DNA of 7,584 nucleotides, from positions 1 to 7,584 of the forward strand of contig CAMYOP010000132.1 in the NCBI GenBank assembly GCA_947260045.1, written 5' to 3'. This DNA is from an uncultured Desulfobulbaceae bacterium (GTDB lineage: Bacteria > Desulfobacterota > Desulfobulbia > Desulfobulbales > Desulfobulbaceae). Position numbers and translations under genes: made by a program. Under the pieces are notes generated by a model. The model did not search any database. It saw only the letters and a program-made list of their open reading frames with translations, and was not told the DNA's origin. Of this stretch, positions 1 through 4,165 are shown piece after piece; position 1 is the stretch's first letter; each line of letters starts with the position of its first letter.

Positions 1-397
1 AGAAAATACGTTCAGCTATCATTTTGCAACAAATCCCGACTCCAGCGCTGTGAATCCAGACGTTGGTCATGGAAAAAGATGTTTGGCTGATATTTTTACT
101 GGAAAAAACGCCTTTCATTGCATCTGTTATGGCGATGCTGTGCAGGTTTTTCATGCCCAAAAGAGCAATAGCCCGTGAGATGGAGTCAACTTTGCGCATT
201 AAACCGAAGTAGGAGCTGTTTACCAGGGTCAACAGGCGAGCGACAAGCGTTGGATCAACCCGTATTGCTTCTTCGAAATCTTCGAGAGTCGAATTTTCAT
301 CACTTATGAGTTCTGCCAGCCGAGTGACATTTTGCGGCAGAGTTTTGACCTTGTTGAATTTTTTTATCAACCTATCGGTCATGTCCAGAGTAACCAA
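1..397 (-). CDS. HDOD-domain protein, N-terminal part (3' end cut by window edge)
   Basis: Reading the minus strand from 397 gives 132 uninterrupted codons before the window ends. The protein matches the N-terminal half of an HDOD domain, the inactive HD-related module found in bacterial signalling proteins. Family-typical pieces are LPQNVTRLAELISDE (residues 20-34), the VDPTLVARLLTLVNSSYFG block (47-65), RKVDSISRAIALLGMKNL (68-85) and VWIHS (113-117), where active HD enzymes continue with catalytic residues. HDOD proteins usually act in signal transduction (chemotaxis-like, stress or motility control) rather than as hydrolases. The start is taken as TTG at 397 because GGGGAGG at 405-411 lies 7 nt upstream; the in-frame ATG at 382 would be 22 nt away. 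Any C-terminal partner domain is outside the window, so the specific role is unknown. The family call is firm. Confidence 0.88.
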   Translation of the reverse strand, partial: MVTLDMTDRLIKKFNKVKTLPQNVTRLAELISDENSTLEDFEEAIRVDPTLVARLLTLVNSSYFGLMRKVDSISRAIALLGMKNLHSIAITDAMKGVFSSKNISQTSFSMTNVWIHSAGVGICCKMIAERIF

Positions 398-404
398 TCC
401 TTTG

Positions 405-411
405 CCTCCCC
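405..411 (-). promoter_or_regulatory. Shine-Dalgarno that selects the TTG start of the HDOD gene
   Basis: On the minus strand GGGGAGG is followed by 7 nt and TTG (395-397). It is the strongest ribosome-binding site in the window. It makes the TTG, rather than the ATG 15 nt further in, the likely initiator. Confidence 0.65.
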
Positions 412-506
412 TTATTAGGTTAACGTTCTAACCATTTGTTTTGTTGCAAGGTGGATATGTAATAAGATGTGAAAGTCGTGCAAGCAGTTTTAATGATTTC
501 AGGCAC

Positions 507-533
507 ATTATACCTGAGATAGGTATGTATAAT
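507..533. promoter_or_regulatory. AT-rich nested dyad between mltD and the HDOD gene; candidate operator/promoter
   Basis: The 27-bp stretch contains an inner inverted repeat, ATACCT-GAGAT-AGGTAT (510-526), flanked by ATTATAC and GTATAAT. A perfect TATAAT is therefore read on the plus strand at 528-533 and on the minus strand at 507-512. No good -35 element lies 16-18 bp upstream of either one. The stretch sits 110 bp upstream of the HDOD start, in a 186-bp gap between two minus-strand genes. That fits a regulator-dependent promoter or operator for the HDOD gene. It lacks the GC-rich stem and T-run of an intrinsic terminator. This is a sequence-only suggestion. Confidence 0.35.
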
Positions 534-583
534 CTAGGAAAAACCCCTGATTGGTAATTTAGTGATTTTTGGCTGAACGCGGG

Positions 584-1987
584 TTATTTTTTTGGCCTGT
601 TTTTGGAGGAGCCTCGGAGAACTGTAATATGAGATGATCTTGAGTCCAAAGGTCTTCCTGGAATGGATAGTTTCTGGCCAACTCGGATGCTTGCTCTCTT
701 GTTTAGGTTGTTATGTCTGATAAGTTCGTTCTTTTTTATTTTGTATCTTTTTGCAAGAGCACTTATTGTATCCCCTCGTTTTACTACATAATAATTGTCT
801 CGAATTTGGCTTTTATGATAGATTTTAGATGGTATGTTTTTAGCAAGTTTCCTGGTCCTGTCAGAGGCGGGAAGTTTCAGCTCAAAATCTTTGGGAATGT
901 ATTTTGAGCCATTGAGAACAGGAGAGAGCAGTGCTGGGTTGAGGCGCTTAAAATCTTCTCTGGATATTCTGAAGTGTGAACGCATGTCTCTTGCTGCAAC
1001 AAAGCCTTTCAGGCGTAAACTAAGTAGCGCCTCTGGTCGGTCAAGTATGACCCCCCTGCTTGATTCAAGTTTTTTTGCTACTTTGAGTGCGGCCAGGAAT
1101 TCGGAGTAGAAGTTTTTAGAGGCAAAACCAAAACGTTTGCTTTTGTAGTATTTGAATATGTTTTCATAGCCTTTATGTTTTCTAAGGGCACGAGCCATTC
1201 CAGCGGGGCCATGGTTATAGGCCGTTAGGGCAACTGGCCAGGATTTCAGTCTCTCATGATTTTTTTTGAGAAATCGGGCGGCGGCACGTGTTGCCTTATA
1301 GGGGTCTAGCCGTTCATCAATATTATAATTGATGGTCATATAAGCCTTTCCTGTTGGCCTGGTAAATTGCCATAGCCCAGATGCTCCTGCCTTGCTTCTT
1401 GCCTTGGGATTAAAAGATGATTCCACATGGGGAAGATAGGCCAGTTCAGAGGGAAGATTATAGGAGCGAAATATCTTTTTTATATCATTCATGTGTCTGC
1501 CAGAGCGTATTACGCCTTTAAGGAAACGATCACTCTGGCCAATTTGTAAGCGTATATGACTACGTGCTCTTTTGTAGTTAGTTTTTCTATATTTTTTGAA
1601 AAGGGCGTGAATCTTTTTTTCGTCATTGCTGCTTGGATTTTTGCCGGAGCCCAATTTGCTTAAAATTGTTTTGTAATGCTCTCTTGCAAGCTTAATGAGT
1701 TTTTTGTTCATCCTGGCCGAGCCAGGTAAGTTCCAGTCTATCAGGTCGACAACACCATAGATGATCGCTGGATTATCTTTATCGTGTAAGATGCCTTGGT
1801 TGGTAGTGTATGTTGCGTAAACTTTTTCCCAGAATTCTACATGGGGTCTGATTGCAGAGTATACGGGGAAATTGCTTGAGCCTGCGGCAATGTGCGGGGA
1901 TAGAAAGGTGCAACCAATATAGAGAGCTGTAAAACAGAATAGAATAAGAGTCTGTTTAATCTGTGCTGGCACTGGGTATATTTTCAT
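584..1987 (-). CDS. mltD: MltD-like membrane-bound lytic murein transglycosylase with LysM
   Basis: The 467-aa protein should cleave the MurNAc-GlcNAc bond of peptidoglycan in the periplasm with formation of 1,6-anhydroMurNAc. The N-terminus has a hydrophobic export segment (about residues 12-29) ending near Cys26. YIGC is a poor lipobox because Tyr stands where Leu is usual, so a lipoprotein anchor is possible but unsure. The SLT domain spans about 170-300: LPSELAYLPHVESSFNP carries the catalytic Glu189, followed by GASGLWQF (201-208), the Y-N-I-D-E-R-L-D-P block (221-229) and ALTAYNHGPAG (253-263). A clear LysM domain, YYVVKRGDTISALAKRY onward, covers 399-443. A second, degenerate LysM-like stretch lies at about 326-372. 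A TAA directly precedes ATG 1987, so no upstream in-frame start exists, although no good ribosome-binding site is seen. It is divergent from the Nudix gene and has no clear terminator. MltD is the nearest named family; length and architecture fit it. Confidence 0.9.
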   Translation of the reverse strand: MKIYPVPAQIKQTLILFCFTALYIGCTFLSPHIAAGSSNFPVYSAIRPHVEFWEKVYATYTTNQGILHDKDNPAIIYGVVDLIDWNLPGSARMNKKLIKLAREHYKTILSKLGSGKNPSSNDEKKIHALFKKYRKTNYKRARSHIRLQIGQSDRFLKGVIRSGRHMNDIKKIFRSYNLPSELAYLPHVESSFNPKARSKAGASGLWQFTRPTGKAYMTINYNIDERLDPYKATRAAARFLKKNHERLKSWPVALTAYNHGPAGMARALRKHKGYENIFKYYKSKRFGFASKNFYSEFLAALKVAKKLESSRGVILDRPEALLSLRLKGFVAARDMRSHFRISREDFKRLNPALLSPVLNGSKYIPKDFELKLPASDRTRKLAKNIPSKIYHKSQIRDNYYVVKRGDTISALAKRYKIKKNELIRHNNLNKRASIRVGQKLSIPGRPLDSRSSHITVLRGSSKNRPKK

Positions 1988-2040
1988 TTAGAACGTTTAA
2001 AAAGGCAACTGCTGTTTGTGTTTTTCTCATGCACATTAGT

Positions 2041-2069
2041 TTGTATAGTACCATATAGCGCTTAATTAT
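2041..2069 (+). promoter_or_regulatory. weak sigma-70-like promoter candidate for the Nudix gene
   Basis: TTGTAT (2041-2046) and AATTAT (2064-2069) are separated by 17 bp, and the start codon is 38 bp downstream. The -35 matches 3 of 6 consensus bases and the -10 matches 4 of 6. The divergent 120-bp gap must hold promoters for both mltD and this gene, but no better pair was found. Confidence 0.25.
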
Positions 2070-2107
2070 GAGAGAAAAGAATCCATGGAAAAAAACCTGG
2101 TGAAAAT

Positions 2108-2593
2108 ATGTATACACCTATCATAGGCACTCTGGGATTTATTCTCTCAGAAGATGGGAAGAGAACGCTCCTCGTTCATCGTAATGCTAGAAATGAGGAC
2201 CATCATTTAGGAAAATATAACGGACTGGGAGGCAAGATGCTTCCTGGTGAAGATGTTGTGACCTGCCTAAAGAGAGAAGTTAAGGAAGAAGCAGGCTTAG
2301 ACTGCCTTGATATCGTACTAAGGGGTACCGTTAATTGGCCTGGTTTTGGTCCAGATGGACAAGACTGGCTCGGGTTTATTTTTTTAATACGACATTTTGC
2401 AGGAGTACCTTTTGCAAGTAATGATGAGGGTACCTTGAGCTGGCACTTGATTAATCTTTTAGACAGGCTGCCAATGTGGGAAGGGGACAAGTATTTTATT
2501 CCACTTGTGTTTGATGACGATGAACGTGTTTTTCACGGAGTGATGCCTTATGAAGATGGCCATCCTCTCAGTTGGAATTCGATTCGTATCTAG
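2108..2593 (+). CDS. Nudix hydrolase, MutT/MTH1-like (probable 8-oxo-dGTP diphosphatase)
   Basis: The 161-aa soluble protein carries a perfect Nudix box, G-x5-E-x7-REVKEEAGL, from Gly42 to Leu64. Glu57, Glu60 and Glu61 are the expected metal ligands. Such enzymes hydrolyse nucleoside diphosphates linked to another moiety. Further similarity to the MTH1/MutX type of oxidised-nucleotide sanitising enzymes comes from the start (TLGFILSEDGKRTLLVHR), the NGLGGKMLPGED lead-in and the C-terminal LPMWEGDKYFIPLVF and FHGVMPYED segments. On this basis 8-oxo-dGTP or a related oxidised purine nucleotide is the likeliest substrate, but Nudix substrates are hard to predict from sequence. The start has a modest GGTGA 4 nt upstream, and nearby ATG (2085) and GTG (2100) are out of frame. 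The gene is divergent from mltD and separated from zapB by 226 bp with an apparent new promoter, so it is probably transcribed alone. Confidence 0.9.
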   Translation: MYTPIIGTLGFILSEDGKRTLLVHRNARNEDHHLGKYNGLGGKMLPGEDVVTCLKREVKEEAGLDCLDIVLRGTVNWPGFGPDGQDWLGFIFLIRHFAGVPFASNDEGTLSWHLINLLDRLPMWEGDKYFIPLVFDDDERVFHGVMPYEDGHPLSWNSIRI

Positions 2594-2637
2594 CTCTTTG
2601 AATATGTTCAACTTACGGTTAAAAGTTTGAAAAAGAG
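2594..2637 (+). repeat. imperfect inverted repeat just after the Nudix stop codon
   Basis: CTCTTT (2594-2599) pairs with AAAGAG (2632-2637), and TTCAACTT pairs with AAGTTTGAA inside, with bulges. It begins at the base after the stop codon, where an mRNA 3' end would be expected. It has no downstream T-run, so it may be a stabilising 3' hairpin or a weak terminator. Confidence 0.35.
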
Positions 2638-2707
2638 TTGAAGTGACGACTTGTCCAGATGGTCAAGCAGGAGCTGATAATTAATTGTAAGGATCATCGA
2701 AAAGCGC

Positions 2708-2736
2708 TTGCACACATGGACTCGGCTCAGTATATT
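2708..2736 (+). promoter_or_regulatory. sigma-70-like promoter for the zapB-zapA unit
   Basis: TTGCAC (2708-2713), a 17-bp spacer and TATATT (2731-2736, 5 of 6 consensus) lie 83 bp upstream of the zapB-like start. The implied leader begins near 2743. This is the best promoter candidate in the 226-bp gap after the Nudix gene. Confidence 0.5.
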
Positions 2737-2808
2737 AATAGTGTATTTTTGATTTGATTAGTAAGTACAGGAACTTATATCTGTTGGCTTAGTGCGTGAA
2801 AAGTTGAC

Positions 2809-2814
2809 GAGGAG
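2809..2814 (+). promoter_or_regulatory. ribosome-binding site deciding the zapB start
   Basis: GAGGAG lies 5 nt before ATG 2820. It overlaps the alternative GTG at 2814, which therefore cannot use it. Confidence 0.65.
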
Positions 2815-2819
2815 TGAAT

Positions 2820-3164
2820 ATGGAAAACGATACAGAGTTAAAACGTCTTGAACTATTTGTGGATAAACTTTTGGGGAAATACAATGAACTCAAGGAACAG
2901 CACCTTTCATTGGTAAAAACTCTTGAAGAGAGAGATGCCCAGTGTGAAGAGCTGCAAAATGATCTTTCGGGTCTTAAAAGTGAACAGTCTGAGGTGGGTG
3001 AAAGGGTTGCCAGTCTCATCGATCGGATAGAGCTATGGGAATCTGAGGATGATTCAGAAAAGAATCAAGATGAGGAGCAGGGCAAATCGCAGAATGAAGA
3101 TCAGAATGATGATCAGGCTGGAGTTCAGGGAAACCTGTTCTTTGCTGAAGCTGATCGAACATAG
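2820..3164 (+). CDS. zapB: ZapB-like coiled-coil cell-division protein with acidic tail
   Basis: This 114-aa protein is predicted to be almost entirely a coiled coil from residue 5 to about 75 (LKRLELFVDKLLGKYNELKE and following heptads). A highly charged, Asn/Gln/Asp/Glu-rich, probably disordered tail (75-101) follows, then a short hydrophobic end, QGNLFFAEA (103-111). E. coli ZapB is 81 aa of coiled coil that bundles at the division site by binding ZapA; the longer tail here is the main difference. Low-complexity coiled coils cannot be assigned confidently by sequence alone. The zapA gene 35 bp downstream on the same strand is the main support for the name. ATG 2820 is preferred because AGGAG (2810-2814) sits 5 nt upstream; the longer frame from GTG 2814 would place the start inside that ribosome-binding site. 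Confidence 0.7.
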   Translation: MENDTELKRLELFVDKLLGKYNELKEQHLSLVKTLEERDAQCEELQNDLSGLKSEQSEVGERVASLIDRIELWESEDDSEKNQDEEQGKSQNEDQNDDQAGVQGNLFFAEADRT

Positions 3165-3199
3165 CATATAGAGATCCTGGACTCGATAGGTAAATTTTT

Positions 3200-3484
3200 A
3201 TGGAACGATTGGTACATTTTACCTTGTTTGGTCAGGAGTTTTCTTTCTATACAGATGCTCCTGATGAAGAAGTAGATGAAATCGTTACCATGGTTCAGGA
3301 GGAATTTGGAGCTGTCGATCAGGTAGGAAGGTCTACTGTTCCTGCCAGCAAACTTCTTGTTCTTGGCTGTTTGAGGTTAGCTGCCAAGAACATTAGCCTG
3401 GGCAAAGATTTTGAAAATTTTCGTGCTCAGCACGAGGCTTCCATTGATAAACTTATAGCTAAAGTGGCATCTGGAATTGACTGA
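3200..3484 (+). CDS. zapA: cell division protein ZapA
   Basis: The 94-aa cytoplasmic protein matches the small ZapA family, which cross-links FtsZ protofilaments and promotes Z-ring assembly. Residues 3-20 (RLVHFTLFGQEFSFYTDA) give the family's N-terminal beta-strand pattern with the conserved G-Q-E/x-aromatic turn. Residues 22-36 are the acidic helix that in the family reads D-E-x-V-x-x-I-x-x-x-V. KLLVLGCLRLAAKNISL (51-67) corresponds to the conserved alanine/leucine-rich helix that usually reads VLAALNLADE. The C-terminus forms a short amphipathic helix for coiled-coil tetramerisation. It follows the zapB-like gene by 35 bp and is probably co-transcribed. The ribosome-binding site is weak (ATAGG, 9 nt upstream). 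A 6S RNA lies immediately downstream, as ssrS follows zapA in E. coli and many proteobacteria. Confidence 0.85.
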   Translation: MERLVHFTLFGQEFSFYTDAPDEEVDEIVTMVQEEFGAVDQVGRSTVPASKLLVLGCLRLAAKNISLGKDFENFRAQHEASIDKLIAKVASGID

Positions 3485-3506
3485 TTTTTCTAAGGAAAAT
3501 AATCTC

Positions 3507-3534
3507 TTTGCTTTTGCCCGTTTATTGCTATAAT
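3507..3534 (+). promoter_or_regulatory. promoter of the 6S RNA gene
   Basis: A perfect TATAAT (3529-3534) is preceded by TGC, an extended -10 element. A weak TTTGCT lies at the -35 position with 16-bp spacing. The implied start is near 3541, about 20 nt before the first base of the closing stem. This suggests a short 5' leader that is trimmed, as is known for proteobacterial 6S RNA precursors. Confidence 0.55.
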
Positions 3535-3540
3535 AGAAGT

Positions 3541-3738
3541 AAATAAAGAGGAATATAGAATTTCCCTGCGCTGTTGGTGATTACCGGAGTATTGAGCCAA
3601 ACACTCTTTAAAAGGGTATTCATATTTGTTTTTGGATGGAAATCTTTTTTGATTCCCTGAAAAAAGCATGAGAGCCGCCCGCCTAATTTCTATTAGGTTT
3701 AATCATTCCGCTAACACGGCAGCGTGGGGATTTTTTTT
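3541..3738 (+). ncRNA. ssrS: 6S RNA (SsrS), regulator of sigma-70 RNA polymerase
   Basis: 6S RNA mimics an open promoter and sequesters housekeeping RNA polymerase in slow growth. The ends pair: TCCCTGCGCTG (3563-3573) with CAGCGTGGGGA (about 3720-3730) forms 11 continuous pairs, two of them G-U, immediately followed by T8. A second helix, GGTGATT (3576-3582) with AATCATT (3702-3708), extends the stem. The 5' side of the central bubble contains TTGAGCC (3592-3598), resembling CTGAGCC in E. coli 6S. The 3' side holds a small perfect hairpin, CCTAAT-TTCT-ATTAGG (3683-3698), of the kind found in the 6S bubble. CTCT/AGAG and AGGG/CCCT continue toward a terminal arm ending in GGAAATC/GATTCC. The mature length (about 170-180 nt) and the position after zapA both fit. 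The identification rests on structure, motif and context, not on an alignment. The exact 5' end is unknown, and one base near 3720 is uncertain in my count. Confidence 0.85.
3720..3738 (+). terminator. 3' end of 6S RNA: closing-stem arm plus T8
   Basis: The G-rich 3' arm of the 6S closing stem runs directly into eight Ts (3731-3738). Long-range closing stems followed by T-runs can end 6S transcripts. No local hairpin is present, so termination may be partial and read-through into the structured region toward rny is plausible. Confidence 0.45.
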
Positions 3739-4005
3739 AGGATAACAGCGAATACGCTGTAAAGATATACGGCCATTATCCCTGAGGCATAAGTGGAATG
3801 GTTTAGAGTGAAGCAGGTGGCAAGGCCTTTTTGATTGATTGAGAGATTTTTCTGATGAAATCAGGTTTACATATATGCATGATCCCTCCAGCCGGTGACA
3901 ATAGAGGGTAGAGGTGGTTTTCAGGCATCCGCTTGGTTATCAGACCTACTTTGTCGGTCTAAGGTGTGAGATTTAAAGGTCAATGGTGCGGATGATCTTT
4001 TTTTT
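3739..4005 (+). ncRNA. uncharacterised structured RNA region between 6S RNA and rny
   Basis: No reading frame of useful length is present, but self-complementary segments are dense. They are CAGCG-AATA-CGCTG (3746-3759) inside GGATAA/TTATCC (3740-3745 with 3776-3781); CCATT/AATGG (3773-3777 with 3797-3801, competing with the previous pair); CTGAT-GAA-ATCAG (3852-3864); CCCTC/GAGGG (3884-3888 with 3904-3908); and a long-range CATCCGC/GCGGATG (3926-3932 with 3988-3994) that encloses AGACC/GGTCT and is followed by T8. This is the layout of a leader RNA or small RNA ending at an intrinsic terminator. I could not match it to any riboswitch, T-box, tRNA, tmRNA, RNase P RNA or SRP RNA that I know. 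Whether it is one RNA, an attenuator leader for rny or unrelated hairpins is open. Confidence 0.35.
3926..4005 (+). terminator. candidate intrinsic terminator/attenuator upstream of rny
   Basis: CATCCGC (3926-3932) pairs with GCGGATG (3988-3994), followed by ATC and eight Ts (3998-4005). The 55-nt enclosed loop contains the hairpin AGACC/GGTCT (3942-3946 with 3956-3960). The loop is larger than in a usual terminator. The T-run is still strong evidence of transcription termination here, about 160 bp before the rny start. Confidence 0.5.
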
Positions 4006-4165
4006 CATTCTAAAGTGTTTGGGGTACTTTTTAGCTGCCCCGTCTCCTGACCTGGGTTTTTCTATCCTGGGTATCACTCAACATTCCTTTTTTTAATATT
4101 CTGCAGTTCCCGTCCATTATGGAAAATGCTATTCGGGTTACTGCGTAACCAAAAGGGTGTATTTT
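4006..4165 (+). other. rny upstream region with hairpins and a short direct repeat
   Basis: This gene-free stretch contains the hairpin GGGGTA-(9 nt)-TGCCCC at 4021-4041, a 7-bp direct repeat CCTGGGT at 4051-4057 and 4066-4072, and a T7 run near 4088-4094. If the T8 at 4005 terminates transcription, an rny promoter should lie here. No convincing -35/-10 pair was found; the TAATAT and CATTAT hexamers lack partners. rny may therefore depend on read-through from the 6S unit, or use a promoter that I do not recognise. Confidence 0.4.
4136..4150 (+). promoter_or_regulatory. perfect hairpin directly before the rny ribosome-binding site
   Basis: GGTTAC-TGC-GTAACC is a 6-bp perfect stem with a 3-nt loop. 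It ends 2 nt before AAGGG (4153-4157) and 15 nt before ATG 4166. The placement could affect ribosome access or provide an RNA-processing signal. Because the downstream gene encodes an RNase, autoregulation is a natural but untested idea. Confidence 0.45.

Noticed and set aside
713..1109. Open frames on the plus strand inside mltD
   Set aside because: They lie antisense to a gene with clear SLT and LysM domains, resemble no family and have no supported ribosome-binding site.
2203..3019. Minus-strand open frames opposite the Nudix and zapB-like genes
   Set aside because: Their translations are low-complexity or unlike any family, while the opposite strand encodes recognisable proteins.
3771..3830. 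GGCC (3771-3774) pairing with GGCC before a T5 (AAGGCCTTTTTG) as a terminator
   Set aside because: The stem is only four base pairs across a loop of about 50 nt, too weak to support a terminator call.
3884..3932. Possible T-box or cobalamin riboswitch, from GGTGG and GCCGGTGA-like strings
   Set aside because: The T-box core (GGTGGNACCGCG) and the B12 box with its paired CCGG partner are missing, and rny is not an expected target.
3739..4005. tRNA, tmRNA, SRP RNA or RNase P RNA in the gene-free interval
   Set aside because: No cloverleaf with a CCA end, no GAGGAAAGTCC-type P4 motif and no SRP GGAA-tetraloop domain are visible.
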